Part shown: positions 1-10,970 of the stretch, one piece after another
How positions within the stretch are numbered: the first letter of the stretch is position 1
Layout: every line of letters begins with the position of its first letter
Source of the DNA: Kutzneria buriramensis
Lineage (GTDB): Bacteria; Actinomycetota; Actinomycetes; Mycobacteriales; Pseudonocardiaceae
Assembly (NCBI RefSeq): GCF_003387475.1
Contig: NZ_QUNO01000013.1
Span: forward strand, 1-64,000
Length of the DNA stretch: 64,000 nucleotides
Reading direction: 5' to 3'
Translations under genes and position numbers: made by a program
Notes under the pieces: model-generated
Told to the model about the DNA's origin: nothing
The model's database searches: none
What the model saw: the letters and a program-made list of their open reading frames with translations, nothing else

Positions 1-660
1 CACCGACACCACCACGGACTCCCCGCCACCACCCTCAACTGGGGACTCTGGCACACCGGCATGGCCACCACCCTCACCCACACCGACCTCGGCCGGATCG
101 GGCGGACCGGCATCGTGCCCATGTCCACGGCCCAGGGGCTGGCGCTGTTCGACGCGGCCCTGGGCCGGCCGGAGCCGGTGCTGGTGCCGACCGTGTTCGA
201 CCTGTCCGGGCTGACCGGACGCCCCGCGCTGTTCCGGAAGTTGTTGCCGGCCAGGGAAAGTCCGGCGACCGCCGCCGACTCCCTCACGGATCGGTTGGCC
301 GGCATGACATCCGAGCAGGTGCGGGAGACCGTGCGGGACGAGGTGCGGGCCCGCATCGCGGCGGTGCTCGGACACGCCTCGCCCGCGAGCATCGACGACC
401 GCAGCGGCCTGCTCGACCTCGGCTTCGACTCGTTGACGGCGGTGGAACTGCGCAACCAGCTGCACGAGATCACCGGACTGCGGCTGGAAACCACGCTGAC
501 CTTCGACTATCCCACGCCCGGTGAACTGGCCGACCACCTCGCCGAACTGCTGTCGCCAGCGGCGCAACCGGCGCGGATCGACACCGTGGACTCGACGCTG
601 AGCGCCACCTCCGACGACGAACTGTTCGACTTCATCGACAACGAACTGGGCATCTCCTGA
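1..660 (+). CDS. Type I polyketide synthase, C-terminal fragment (KR tail, ACP, docking domain)
   Basis: Only the last 219 codons are present; the frame is open from base 1, so the gene begins upstream of the window. The first residues (LNWGLWHTG) are the conserved tail of a ketoreductase domain, so the last module of this protein had a KR. An acyl carrier protein follows, with the phosphopantetheine serine at codon 144 in [11 protein letters not shown]. The protein ends in an acidic DELFDFIDNELG tail typical of class-1 C-terminal docking domains, which would dock onto the coiled-coil N terminus of the next PKS. The next gene starts 27 bp downstream, so the two are very probably co-transcribed. 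The internal ATG at 61 is not a real start, because conserved KR sequence precedes it. Confidence 0.95.
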   Translation, partial: HRHHHGLPATTLNWGLWHTGMATTLTHTDLGRIGRTGIVPMSTAQGLALFDAALGRPEPVLVPTVFDLSGLTGRPALFRKLLPARESPATAADSLTDRLAGMTSEQVRETVRDEVRARIAAVLGHASPASIDDRSGLLDLGFDSLTAVELRNQLHEITGLRLETTLTFDYPTPGELADHLAELLSPAAQPARIDTVDSTLSATSDDELFDFIDNELGIS

Positions 661-687
661 CCGGTTCCGGGGGACGGACGACATCGC

Positions 688-3600
688 ATGACGAGCAACG
701 AGGACAAGCTGCGGGACTACCTCCGCCGGGTGACCGGTGACCTGCAGAAGACGCGACAGCGCCTGCGGGACGTGGAAACCCGCGCCGGCGAGCCCATCGC
801 GATCATCGGCATGGCCTGCCGCTTCCCCGGCGGGGTGCGCACCCCGGCGGATCTCTGGCGGCTCGTCGACGGCGGCGTCGACGCGATCTCCGAGTTCCCG
901 ACCAATCGCGGCTGGCCGCTCGACGAGCTCTACGACCCCGATCCGGACCGGCCCGGCAAGGTCTACACCCGCGCCGGCGGCTTCCTGCACGACGCCGACC
1001 AGTTCGACGCCGCGTTCTTCGGGATCAACCCACGCGAGGCGGCGGCGATCGACCCGCAGCAGCGGCTGCTGCTGGAAACCTCCTGGGAGGCGGTGGAACG
1101 CGCCGGCATCGACCCGCTTTCGTTGCACGGCAGCCGAACCGGCGTCTTCACCGGGATCATGTACGACGACTACGCGTTGCGCCTGCTCGGCCGCACACCG
1201 GACGGCTTCGAGGGATACCTCGGCACCGGGAGTGCCGGCAGCGTCGCATCCGGTCGCGTGTCCTACACCTTCGGCCTGACCGGTCCGGCGGTCAGTGTCG
1301 ACACCGCCTGCTCGTCATCACTGGTCGCCATGCACCTCGCCGCCCAGGCCCTCCGCAACGACGAGTGCGAGCTGGCGCTGGCCGGCGGCGTCACGGTGAT
1401 GGCGACGCCGAACACGTTCATCGAGTTCAGCCGGCAGCGGGGCCTGTCCCCGGACGGGCGGTGCAAGGCCTTCGGGGCCGGCGCGGACGGCACCGGCTGG
1501 GCCGAAGGCGTCGGCATTCTCGCGCTGGAACGGCTGTCCGACGCCCGGCGCAACGGCCATCCCGTGCTGGCGGTGATCCGGGGTTCCGCGGTCAACCAGG
1601 ACGGCCGGAGCAGTCAGCTGACCGCGCCGAACGGGCCTTCGCAGCAACGCGTGATCCGCGCCGCACTCGCCGCGGCCGGGCTGCGACCGTCCGATGTGGA
1701 CGCCGTCGAGGCCCACGGCACCGGTACCACCCTCGGCGACCCCATCGAAGCCCACGCCCTACTCGCCACCTACGGCCAGAACCGCGAACAACCCCTGCTG
1801 CTCGGCTCGATCAAGTCCAACATCGGCCACACCCAGGCCGCCGCCGGCGCGGCCAGCGTGATCAAGCTGGTCGAGGCGCTGCGGCACGGGGTTCTGCCCA
1901 GGACACTGCACGTCGAACAGCCGTCACCGCAGGTGGACTGGTCGGCCGGAGCGGTGTCGCTGCTCACCGAGCCGGTCGCCTGGCCGGCCGGTGACCGGCC
2001 ACGGCGGGCCGGGGTGTCGGGGTTCGGGGTCGGCGGCACCAACGCCCACCTGATCCTGGAAGAGGCACCCGCCGCCGATCCCGTTGACGCTGCTCCGATC
2101 GACGCCGGCGATTCGATTGGCGCCGTGCCGCTGCTGGTGTCGGCCCGGTCCGCGACCGCGCTGGCCGACCAGGCGGCGCGGCTGCGTGAGTTCGTGCTGG
2201 CCGAGCCGGACGTGGCGGCCGCCGAGCTCGGCCGGGCGCTGTCGACCGAGCGGGCGGCCCTTCCCCACCGGGCGGCCGTGATCGGCGCCAACGCCGAGGA
2301 GCTGGCCGCCGGGCTGGCCGCACTGGCCGCCGGGGAGAGTGCCGCCACCGTGGTGCCGCCGGCTGTGGCCGAGTCCGGGCCGGTGGTGTTCGTCTTTCCC
2401 GGCCAGGGTTCGCAGTGGCCGGGCATGGCCCGGGAGCTGCTGGAAACGTCGCCGGTGTTCGCCGCGCAGCTGCACGCCTGCGCCGAGGCGCTGGCGCCGC
2501 ACGTGGACTGGTCGCTGCTCGACCTGATCTGCGGCACGGGCGACGCGCCGTCGCTGGAGCGGGTCGATGTGGTTCAGCCCGCGCTGTTCGCGGTGATGGT
2601 GTCGCTGGCCGAGCTGTGGCGCTCGCACGGCGTTCGACCGGCCGCCGTGGTGGGCCACTCCCAGGGCGAGATCGCGGCCGCCTACGTGTCCGGCGCGCTG
2701 TCGCTGGCCGATGCCGCGAAGGTGGTCGCGTTGCGCAGCAAGGCGATCCGCCGGATCGCGGGGACGGGCGGGATGGCCTCGGTGGCGCTGCCGGCCGACC
2801 GGGCCGCGGCGCGGATCGGGGCGGAACTGAGCGTGGCCGCCGTCAACGGTCCACAGTCGACCGTCATCTCCGGTGACGCGGACGCCCTCGCGCGGTTCGT
2901 GGCCGGCTGCCAGTCGGACGGCATCCGGGCCCGGGTCATCCCGGTGGACTACGCATCGCACTCGGCCGAGGTCGAGCCGCTGCGCGAACACCTGCTCGAC
3001 GTGCTCACCGACATCACGCCCAGCCGGGCCGAGGTGCCGTTCTACTCCACGGTCACCGCGAGGGAGGTGGACACCACTGGTCTCGACGCCGAGTACTGGT
3101 TCCGCAACCTGCGCGCCACGGTCCGCTTCGCCGACACCGTCGGGCACCTGATCGAACGCGGCCACCGGCTGTTCGTGGAGACCAGTCCGCACCCGGTGCT
3201 GACGGTCAGCGTGCAGGAGTCGCTGGACGAGGCCGACATCGGCGAAACGGCGCTGGCGACCGGATCGCTGCGTCGAGACGAGGGCGGCCGGACCCGCTTT
3301 CTCACCTCGCTTGCCACCGCGTACACCCACGGGGCGACCGTGGACTGGCGCACGGTGTTCGGTACCGGACCGGGCCGCCATCTGGACCTACCGACCTACC
3401 CGTTCCAGCACCGCAGGCACTGGCTGGACGCGCGGGAGGCGGCCGCCGACACGGCCGATCTCGGCCTGACCGCCACCGAACACGCTCTGCTCGGCGCCAG
3501 CATCCGGCTGGCCGACGGCGCCGGAACGCTGCTCACCGGCCACCTGGCGCCCCGGCATCAGCCCTGGGTGGCCGAACACAGTGTCGGCGACACCACGCTG

Positions 3601-6600
3601 GTCAGCGCGCCCACGTTCGTCGAACTGGCGCTGCGCGCCGCCGATCAGGTTGGCAGCGACCGGATCGAGGAGCTGCTCGTGGTGGCGCCGCTGGCGCTGC
3701 CGGCCGACGGAGTCGATGTGCAGGTCACGGTGGCCGAGCCCGACGGCACGGGGCGGCGCGAGTTCGCGGTGCATGCCCGGCACGGTGAGGACTGGACCCG
3801 GCACGCCACCGGCTACCTTGCCACTGGCTACCTTGCCACTGGCTACCTTGCCACTGGGGCACAAGAACCGGAGGGCCTGGCGGTCTGGCCACCGGCCGAC
3901 GCACAACCGGTGAATCTGGCCGGATTCTACGACCGGCTGGCCGATCTCGGGATCGGCTACGGGCCGAGCTACCACGGCCTGCGGGCGCTGTGGCGGGTCG
4001 GCGCCGACCTGTACGGCGAAGCGCGCCTGCCGGACGAGGTGGGCGTGGCCGGCTTCGGGCTGCATCCCGCGCTGCTCGACGCGGCCGTTCAGGTACTCGC
4101 CGCCGCCACCGTCGGCGAGCGGTCCGACCCGAGTTCGCCGGTGGCACTGCCGTTCGCCTGGACCGGGGTGGCGCTGCACGCGGTGGGCGCACGCGCCGTG
4201 CGGGTGCGGGTGTCGCCGATCGGGCCGGACACGGTCGCCGTGACCATCGCGGACCCGACCGGTGCTCCGGTCGCTGAGGTCGAGACGCTGGCCCTGCGTC
4301 CCGTCGACCTCGGCCGACTGGTCGTCGCACCCGAGCCGGCCCCGCGCACGGCACCCGTCCCGATGCGGCGGACGGCCGCGGACGCCGAGGCTGCCGGGCC
4401 GACCGACCGGCTCGCCGGCCTGCCCGACGCGGAGCGCGTCACCGCACTGCTGGACGTGATCCGTCGGACGGCGGCCGCGGTGTTGAAGTACGACGGGACC
4501 GAGGAGATCGAGTCGGGGCGGTCGTTCCGTGAAATCGGCTTCGACTCGCTGACCGCGGTGGAGCTGCGCGGCCGGCTGGCTGCGGCCACCGGCCTGCGGC
4601 TGCCGGCGACCCTGGTGTTCGATCACCCCACGCCGGCCGCCCTGGCCGGTCACCTCAGTGCCGAGATCGGCGGCGAACCGGTCACCGCACGGACGGCGGC
4701 GCGGGTGACACCGGTCGATGAGCCGATCGCCGTTGTCGGCATGGCGTGCCGGTATCCGGGCGGCGTGCGCTCGCCCGAGGACCTGTGGCAGCTGCTGATC
4801 GACGGTGTGGACGCGATCGGCGAGTTCCCCGCCAACCGCGGCTGGCGGCTGGATGAGCTCTACCACCCCGATCCGGACCACCAGGGCACCGTATACACCC
4901 GAAACGGCGGGTTCCTGTACGACGCCGACCAGTTCGACGCCGACTTCTTCGGCATCAATCCGCGGGAGGCGATGGCCACCGACCCGCAGCAGCGGCTGCT
5001 GCTGGAAACCGCGTGGGAGGCGGTGGAACGCGCCGGCATCGACCCGCTTTCGTTGCAGGGCAGTCGAACCGCCGTGTTCACCGGGGTCAACGTGAACGAC
5101 TACTGGGCCCGGCTGGAGAACAACACGCCGGCGGGCTTCGAAGGCTACCTCGGCACCGGCAACGCCAACAGCGTGGCGTCGGGCCGCGTCGCCTACGCGT
5201 TCGGACTGGTCGGGCCCGCCCTGACCGTGGACACCGCCTGTTCCTCCTCGGTCGTCGCGCTGCACCTGGCCGCGCAGGCGCTGCGCAACGGCGAGTGCGA
5301 TCTCGCGCTGGCCGGCGGGGTCACCGTGATGGCGACTCCGCATCTGTTGCTGGACTTCAGCCGGCAGCGCGGGCTGTCGCCGGACGGCCGGTGTCGCGCG
5401 TTCGCGGATTCCGCCGATGGCACCGGCTTCTCCGAGGGCGTGGGCCAGCTGGTGGTGGAGCGCCTGAGCGACGCCCGGCGCAACGGCCATCCGGTGCTGG
5501 CGATCGTCCGGGGCTCGGCCGTCAACTCCGACGGCGCCAGCAACGGCCTGACCGCGCCGAACGGCCCGTCCCAGCAACGCGTGATCCGTGCCGCGCTGGC
5601 CTCGGCCGGGCTCGGTCCGTCCGATGTGGACGCCGTCGAGGCGCACGGCACCGGCACCACCCTCGGCGACCCCATCGAGGCCCAGGCGCTGCTCGCCACG
5701 TACGGCCAGGATCGCGAGCGACCGCTGCTGCTCGGCTCGCTCAAGTCCAACATCGGCCACACGCAGGCCGCGGCGGCGGTGGGCGGCGTGATCAAGATGA
5801 TCATGGCCATGCGGCACGGGATCCTGCCGAAGACCCTGCACGTCGACGCGCCGTCCGAGCGGGTGGACTGGACGTCGGGATCGATCGACCTGCTGACCGA
5901 GCCGACGCCCTGGCCGCAGACCGATCACCCGCGCCGGGCCGGGGTGTCCGCGTTCGGCATCAGCGGCACCAACGCGCACGTCATCATCGAAGCCGCGCCG
6001 CCAGGTGAGGACCCAATCCCCGCCGCGGTGGACGGGCCGGTGCCGCTGGTGCTCACGGCCCGCGGGCCACTGGCCGGGCAGGCGGCCGTGCTGCACGCGC
6101 ACCTGGTCACGAACCCGGACGCCGACCTGGCCGCCATCGGCCGCACCCTGGTCACCAGCCGAGCCGGTCTGCCGCAGCGGGCCGCGGTCGTCGCGGCCGA
6201 CCGGGACGAGGCCCTGGCCGGCCTGAGCGCCCTGGCGAACGGCACCAGCGCACCGAACATCATTCGGGCCCGGGCCGGCGCGCCCGGCCGGATCGCGTTC
6301 CTGTTCACCGGCCAGGGCAGCCAACGACAGGGCATGGGCCAACGGCTCCACGACACGTACCCCACCTTCGCCACGGCCTTCGACGAGGTGTGCACGGCCC
6401 TCGGCCTCCCGATCACCGAGGCCATCCACGACACCGACCTCGTCAACCAGACCCGGTACACCCAGCCGGCGCTCTTCGCGTACCAAGTAGCCCTGCACCA
6501 CCTCGTCCAATCCTTCGGCATCACCCCCGACCACCTCATCGGCCACTCCATCGGCGAAATCGCCGCCGCACACATCGCCGGCATACTGAACCTCACCGAC

Positions 6601-9600
6601 GCCGCCACCCTCGTCACAACACGAGCCCGACTCATGCAAGCCCTCCCGACCGGCGGCGCCATGCTCGCCGTGCGATGCAGGCCGGAGCGGGTCGCGGAGC
6701 ATCTGGGCGATCGGGTGTCGATCGCGGCGATCAACGGGCCGAACGCGGTGGTGCTGTCCGGCGACGCCGAGGAACTCGCCGACATCGCGGCCGGACTGAC
6801 CGATGTGGACAGTCGATGGCTGCGGGTCAGCCACGCGTTCCACTCACCGCTGATGGAACCGATGCTGGCCGAATTCGCCGCGGTGGCCGCCGGACTCACC
6901 TTCCACGCGCCGCGCATCCCCATCGTGTCCACCGTGGACCCGGGCGCGTCGCTCGACTCGCCGGACTACTGGGTGCGGCAGGTGCGCGAGACCGTGCGGT
7001 TCGCGGACGGCATCCAGACCCTGCACGAACTGGGTGTGCGCACGTACCTGGAGATCGGGCCCGATGCCGTGCTCACCCCACTGGTCGATGCCATCCTCGA
7101 CGACGACACCGTCCTCATCCCGGCCCAGCGCAAGAACCGACCCGAGGTCGAGACGTTCGTCGGCGCGATCGCCTCGGCCCACGTACACGGAGTGGCCGTG
7201 AACTGGGCGCCGGTGTTCGGCGACCAGCCCGTGGTCGAACTGCCCACCTACGCGTTCCAGCACAAGCGGTTCTGGCTGGACGCACCGGCTGTCGTCGGCG
7301 ACGCCGGCGACCTGGGTCTCGGCGCGCTGCGACACCCGTTGCTCGGCGCCGTGATCCGGCCGGCCGACGGCGACGGGTTCCTGTTGACCGGGCGGATCGC
7401 GCTGCGCACGCACCCGTGGCTGGCCGGGCATGCGGTCGGCGGCGCGGTGCTGTTCCCAGGAACGGGATTCGTCGAACTGGCGCTCCAGGCCGGCCAGCGG
7501 GTCGGCTGCGACCGGATCGACGAACTCGTGCTCGCCGCGCCGCTCCTGCTGCCCGAGCACGGGGCGATCGATCTCCAGGTCGCCGTCAACCAAGCGGACG
7601 AACGCGGATTCCGCACGGTGGCGGTGCATTCCCGGCCGCACCGCGCGGACGACCCACTCGACCCGACACCGTGGACCACCAACGCGACGGGTCGGCTGAG
7701 CCCGACGTCGGAGCCAATCCGCGAAACGCTGGCCAACTGGCCGCCGGCCGGTGCCGACCACGTCGACACCGGCGGGCTGTACGCGGGATTCGCGGCCGTC
7801 GGATTCCAGTACGGGCCCGCCTTCCAGGGCTTCCAGACGGGCTGGCGACGCGGCGACGAGATCTTCGGCGAGATCACGCTTCCGGCCGAGCAGCGGGCGG
7901 ACGCCTCCGAGTTCGTCATCCACCCGGCCCTGCTGGACGCCGTCCTGCACGGGCTCGGCCTCGGCGCCCTCGACTCGGCCGGGCTGCCGTTCTCCTGGAC
8001 CGGGGTGACTCTGCACGCGGTCGGCACGACCGCGCTGCGGGTCCGGATCACGCCGGCCGGGGCGGACACCGTCGCGCTGCTCGTCGCCGATCCGAGCGGC
8101 GCCCCGGTCCTGACCGCGGACGCGCTCACCGTCCGGCCGCTCGACAAGGCCCAACTCACCGCGCTGCACCGGACCACGCCCGACGGCCTGTACCAAGTCG
8201 ACTGGTCGGTGCTTCCCGTTGTCGACAATCCGCCGCCGGCACGGATCCAGCTCATCGGCGGCGACCCGTTCGGCCTGGCCGACGTGCTGCCGGCCGATCA
8301 GCTCGACGACCCGGCCGAGGTTGTCGTCCTGTCGGTCGCCGGCGACCCCGAGCTGCCGCTCGACGTGGCGACGCACCGACTGACCGGTCGGGTGCTCGAT
8401 GTGCTGCAACGGTGGCTCGCCGACGAGCGGTTCGCCGCGAGCCGATTGGTGGTGCTGACCCGCGACGCGGTCGGCGTGGTGGGCGGGGATCCGGTCCGGG
8501 ATCTCGCCGCCGCCGCGGTTCGAGGCCTGGTCCGGTCCGCCCAGGCCGAGCATCCGGGCCGGATCACTCTGCTGGACATCGGCATCCGTGACTCCGCCGC
8601 GGCGTTGCCGGCGGCGCTGGCGAGCGACGAGCCCGTGCTGGCCGTCCGGGACGGCGCGCTGCACGCAACCCGGCTGTCCCGGCGCGCGCACGGCGGCCTG
8701 ATCGCACCCGCCGCCGACGCCTGGCGGCTCGGCCTGGACGGCCGGGGCACCCTGGAGCACCTCGCGCTCCAGGAGATCGAGGAACAGCCGCTGGGCGCCG
8801 GTCAGATCCGGGTGGCGATCCGCGCGGCCGGCCTGAACTTCCGGGACGTGCTGTTCGCGCTGGGCATGTACCCGGGCGAGATCCTGCTGGGCAGCGAAGG
8901 CGCGGGCGTCGTGACCGAGGTCGGTCCCGACGCGGCCGGGCTGTCCGTCGGCGACCGGGTGTTCGGGCTGTTCCCCGGCGCGATCGGCCCGGTCGCGGCG
9001 ACCGATCACCGGCTGGTCGGCCGGATGCCCGACCAGTGGAGTTTCGCGCAGGCGGCGGTGGTCCCCGCCGTGTGGCTCACCGCGTACTACAGCCTCGTCG
9101 ACCTGGCCGAACTCCGTCCGGGCGAGTCGATCCTGGTGCACGCGGCCACCGGCGGCGTGGGCATGGCGGCCGTGCAGCTGGCCCGGCACCTTGGCGCCGA
9201 CGTGTACGGCACGGCCAGCCCCGGCAAGTGGCCGGTGCTGCGGGAGCTGGGCCTGGCCGACGACCGGATCGCGTCGTCGCGGACGCTGGACTTCGCCAAC
9301 CGGTTCGGCGCCGTCGACGTGGTGCTGAACTCGCTGACCAAGGAGTTCGTGGACGCCTCGCTGGGGCTGCTCGGGCCGGGCGGGCGATTCGTCGAGATGG
9401 GCAAGGCGGACATCCGCGATCCGGATCGGGTCGCGGCCGAGCACCCCGGGGTCGCCTACCGGTTCTTCGAGCTGATGGACGCTGGCCCGGACCGCATCCA
9501 GCAGATGCTGACCGAACTGCTCGCGCTGTTCGAACGCGGTGCGCTGCGGCCGTCCCCGCACACCGCCTGGGACGTGCGCCAGGCACCGGACGCGTTCCGG

Positions 9601-10962
9601 TTCCTCAGTCAGGCCAAGCACATCGGCAAGGTGTTGCTGACCATTCCCCACGAACTCGACCCGAACGGCACCGTGCTGATCACCGGCGGCACCGGGGCCC
9701 TTGCCGCCAGCACCGCGCGGCACCTCGTCACCGCACACGGTGTCCGGCATCTGCTCCTGGCCAGCCGCGGCGGCCCGGCCGCCGCCGGCATCGACGAGCT
9801 GGTGACGGAGCTGACGGAGTTGGGCGCACGGGTCGACGTCGCCGCGGCCGATGTGTCCACACGGGACGGTGTGCTCGGTCTGCTGGCCAGGGTCGGTCAG
9901 GCGCACCCGCTCACCGCCGTGGTGCACACCGCAGGCGTGATCGACGACGGCGTGCTCGACTCGCTCACCCCGGAGCGGCTTGCCGCCGTGCTGCGGCCGA
10001 AGGTGGACGCGGCCTGGCATCTGCACGAGCTCACCCGGCACCTCGACCTGGCCGCGTTCGTGCTGTTCTCCTCGGTGGCCGGCGTGTTCGGCGGGGCCGG
10101 GCAGGGCAACTACGCCGCGGCCAACACCTTCCTCGACGCACTCGCCGAGCACCGCCGATCGCTCGGCCTGCCGGCGACCTCGATCGCATGGGGGCTGTGG
10201 GCACGCGCCAGCGGGATCACCGCCCGGCTCGACCGGGCCGAGCGCGATCGCCTGCGCCGGGCCGGACTGGTTCCGCTGGGCGACGAACAGGCCCTGCGCC
10301 TGTTCGACAGCGCGGTGGCGGCGGAGCGAGCCGGGCTGGTCGCCAGCGGGCTGGATCCGGCCGCGCTGCGCGACGCGGGGCCGCTGTTCCGCAGTTTGGC
10401 GGCAACCGCCGTGCCGCGCGCCGCCGAGGCGGCGGTCGACGAGGACAAGCTGCTCCGCCGCCTGGCCGGACTCGCCGACCCGGATCGGGCGGCGGCACTC
10501 GTCGACCTGGTCCGCGAGCAGGCGGCCACCGTGCTCGGCCATGCCGGCGCGCAGGCGGTCGACCCGGATCGGACGTTCAAGGAACTGGGTTTCGACTCGT
10601 TGACCGCGGTCGAGCTGCGCAACCGGCTCAGCGCGGCGACCGGCCTGCGGCTGGCACCCACTCTGATCTTCGACTACCCGACGGCGGAGGCGCTGGCCGG
10701 TCGGCTGGGCACCGAGCTGGTGCTCGAACCGGCTCCGTCCGATACCGACGAGGTGCTGGCCGAACTCGACCGGCTGGACCGCGCGCTGTCCGGTATCAGG
10801 CCGGACGACGCGACGCGCACCGAGATCGCCACGCGGCTGCGCCGGCTGGTCACCGACCTGGACCGGCTCGAAACCGCCCCGCCCGCACCGGCCGACCGGG
10901 TGTCGGCCCAGGAGATCTTCGACTTCATCGACAACGAAATCGGGCGACTGTCCGATCGGTAG
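688..10962 (+). CDS. Bimodular type I polyketide synthase: KS-AT(mmal)-DH(degenerate)-ACP / KS-AT(mal)-DH-ER-KR-ACP
   Basis: This 3424-residue protein adds two extender units. An N-terminal docking coiled coil (1-33) is followed by KS1 (about 35-460, active site TACSSS), AT1 (about 563-880; RVDVVQP and YASH motifs, the methylmalonyl signature), a DH-like domain (about 925-1220) and ACP1 (Ser1287). The DH motif HxxxGxxxxP is H964, D968, S973, so the Gly and Pro are lost, and there is no KR: this module should leave a beta-keto group. Module 2 has KS2 (about 1345-1775), AT2 (TRYTQP and HAFH, malonyl), intact DH2 (H2248, G2252, P2257), ER (about 2685-2985), KR (about 2993-3200; IDD motif, probably B-type) and ACP2 (Ser3304), so it is fully reducing. 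It ends in a docking tail ([10 protein letters not shown]). GGGGGACGG precedes the ATG. Confidence 0.97.
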   Translation: MTSNEDKLRDYLRRVTGDLQKTRQRLRDVETRAGEPIAIIGMACRFPGGVRTPADLWRLVDGGVDAISEFPTNRGWPLDELYDPDPDRPGKVYTRAGGFLHDADQFDAAFFGINPREAAAIDPQQRLLLETSWEAVERAGIDPLSLHGSRTGVFTGIMYDDYALRLLGRTPDGFEGYLGTGSAGSVASGRVSYTFGLTGPAVSVDTACSSSLVAMHLAAQALRNDECELALAGGVTVMATPNTFIEFSRQRGLSPDGRCKAFGAGADGTGWAEGVGILALERLSDARRNGHPVLAVIRGSAVNQDGRSSQLTAPNGPSQQRVIRAALAAAGLRPSDVDAVEAHGTGTTLGDPIEAHALLATYGQNREQPLLLGSIKSNIGHTQAAAGAASVIKLVEALRHGVLPRTLHVEQPSPQVDWSAGAVSLLTEPVAWPAGDRPRRAGVSGFGVGGTNAHLILEEAPAADPVDAAPIDAGDSIGAVPLLVSARSATALADQAARLREFVLAEPDVAAAELGRALSTERAALPHRAAVIGANAEELAAGLAALAAGESAATVVPPAVAESGPVVFVFPGQGSQWPGMARELLETSPVFAAQLHACAEALAPHVDWSLLDLICGTGDAPSLERVDVVQPALFAVMVSLAELWRSHGVRPAAVVGHSQGEIAAAYVSGALSLADAAKVVALRSKAIRRIAGTGGMASVALPADRAAARIGAELSVAAVNGPQSTVISGDADALARFVAGCQSDGIRARVIPVDYASHSAEVEPLREHLLDVLTDITPSRAEVPFYSTVTAREVDTTGLDAEYWFRNLRATVRFADTVGHLIERGHRLFVETSPHPVLTVSVQESLDEADIGETALATGSLRRDEGGRTRFLTSLATAYTHGATVDWRTVFGTGPGRHLDLPTYPFQHRRHWLDAREAAADTADLGLTATEHALLGASIRLADGAGTLLTGHLAPRHQPWVAEHSVGDTTLVSAPTFVELALRAADQVGSDRIEELLVVAPLALPADGVDVQVTVAEPDGTGRREFAVHARHGEDWTRHATGYLATGYLATGYLATGAQEPEGLAVWPPADAQPVNLAGFYDRLADLGIGYGPSYHGLRALWRVGADLYGEARLPDEVGVAGFGLHPALLDAAVQVLAAATVGERSDPSSPVALPFAWTGVALHAVGARAVRVRVSPIGPDTVAVTIADPTGAPVAEVETLALRPVDLGRLVVAPEPAPRTAPVPMRRTAADAEAAGPTDRLAGLPDAERVTALLDVIRRTAAAVLKYDGTEEIESGRSFREIGFDSLTAVELRGRLAAATGLRLPATLVFDHPTPAALAGHLSAEIGGEPVTARTAARVTPVDEPIAVVGMACRYPGGVRSPEDLWQLLIDGVDAIGEFPANRGWRLDELYHPDPDHQGTVYTRNGGFLYDADQFDADFFGINPREAMATDPQQRLLLETAWEAVERAGIDPLSLQGSRTAVFTGVNVNDYWARLENNTPAGFEGYLGTGNANSVASGRVAYAFGLVGPALTVDTACSSSVVALHLAAQALRNGECDLALAGGVTVMATPHLLLDFSRQRGLSPDGRCRAFADSADGTGFSEGVGQLVVERLSDARRNGHPVLAIVRGSAVNSDGASNGLTAPNGPSQQRVIRAALASAGLGPSDVDAVEAHGTGTTLGDPIEAQALLATYGQDRERPLLLGSLKSNIGHTQAAAAVGGVIKMIMAMRHGILPKTLHVDAPSERVDWTSGSIDLLTEPTPWPQTDHPRRAGVSAFGISGTNAHVIIEAAPPGEDPIPAAVDGPVPLVLTARGPLAGQAAVLHAHLVTNPDADLAAIGRTLVTSRAGLPQRAAVVAADRDEALAGLSALANGTSAPNIIRARAGAPGRIAFLFTGQGSQRQGMGQRLHDTYPTFATAFDEVCTALGLPITEAIHDTDLVNQTRYTQPALFAYQVALHHLVQSFGITPDHLIGHSIGEIAAAHIAGILNLTDAATLVTTRARLMQALPTGGAMLAVRCRPERVAEHLGDRVSIAAINGPNAVVLSGDAEELADIAAGLTDVDSRWLRVSHAFHSPLMEPMLAEFAAVAAGLTFHAPRIPIVSTVDPGASLDSPDYWVRQVRETVRFADGIQTLHELGVRTYLEIGPDAVLTPLVDAILDDDTVLIPAQRKNRPEVETFVGAIASAHVHGVAVNWAPVFGDQPVVELPTYAFQHKRFWLDAPAVVGDAGDLGLGALRHPLLGAVIRPADGDGFLLTGRIALRTHPWLAGHAVGGAVLFPGTGFVELALQAGQRVGCDRIDELVLAAPLLLPEHGAIDLQVAVNQADERGFRTVAVHSRPHRADDPLDPTPWTTNATGRLSPTSEPIRETLANWPPAGADHVDTGGLYAGFAAVGFQYGPAFQGFQTGWRRGDEIFGEITLPAEQRADASEFVIHPALLDAVLHGLGLGALDSAGLPFSWTGVTLHAVGTTALRVRITPAGADTVALLVADPSGAPVLTADALTVRPLDKAQLTALHRTTPDGLYQVDWSVLPVVDNPPPARIQLIGGDPFGLADVLPADQLDDPAEVVVLSVAGDPELPLDVATHRLTGRVLDVLQRWLADERFAASRLVVLTRDAVGVVGGDPVRDLAAAAVRGLVRSAQAEHPGRITLLDIGIRDSAAALPAALASDEPVLAVRDGALHATRLSRRAHGGLIAPAADAWRLGLDGRGTLEHLALQEIEEQPLGAGQIRVAIRAAGLNFRDVLFALGMYPGEILLGSEGAGVVTEVGPDAAGLSVGDRVFGLFPGAIGPVAATDHRLVGRMPDQWSFAQAAVVPAVWLTAYYSLVDLAELRPGESILVHAATGGVGMAAVQLARHLGADVYGTASPGKWPVLRELGLADDRIASSRTLDFANRFGAVDVVLNSLTKEFVDASLGLLGPGGRFVEMGKADIRDPDRVAAEHPGVAYRFFELMDAGPDRIQQMLTELLALFERGALRPSPHTAWDVRQAPDAFRFLSQAKHIGKVLLTIPHELDPNGTVLITGGTGALAASTARHLVTAHGVRHLLLASRGGPAAAGIDELVTELTELGARVDVAAADVSTRDGVLGLLARVGQAHPLTAVVHTAGVIDDGVLDSLTPERLAAVLRPKVDAAWHLHELTRHLDLAAFVLFSSVAGVFGGAGQGNYAAANTFLDALAEHRRSLGLPATSIAWGLWARASGITARLDRAERDRLRRAGLVPLGDEQALRLFDSAVAAERAGLVASGLDPAALRDAGPLFRSLAATAVPRAAEAAVDEDKLLRRLAGLADPDRAAALVDLVREQAATVLGHAGAQAVDPDRTFKELGFDSLTAVELRNRLSAATGLRLAPTLIFDYPTAEALAGRLGTELVLEPAPSDTDEVLAELDRLDRALSGIRPDDATRTEIATRLRRLVTDLDRLETAPPAPADRVSAQEIFDFIDNEIGRLSDR
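3811..3855 (+). repeat. Three perfect copies of a 15-bp in-frame tandem repeat inside the degenerate DH domain
   Basis: GGCTACCTTGCCACT occurs three times head to tail, encoding Gly-Tyr-Leu-Ala-Thr three times (residues 1042-1056 of the bimodular PKS). One copy matches the usual DH sequence after the His motif; the other two add ten residues. Because copies are identical to the base, the expansion looks recent, probably by slippage or unequal crossing-over. It lies in the DH domain whose active-site motif is also damaged. Confidence 0.97.
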
Positions 10963-10970
10963 GAGTGGCC

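Noticed and set aside
3811-3855. CRISPR or regulatory repeat
   Set aside because: Units are contiguous, 15 bp, in frame and inside a coding domain; there are no spacers.
3388-6843. Long minus-strand open frame (over 1100 codons) opposite the PKS
   Set aside because: Composition is typical antisense shadow of high-GC coding sequence (Arg, Gly, His, Gln rich) with no domain motif.
9036-10970. Very long plus-strand frame joined to the last PKS protein
   Set aside because: It reads Arg/Gly/Ala-rich shadow of the bimodular PKS in another frame; real homology starts at [10 protein letters not shown] (10971) after AGGAG.
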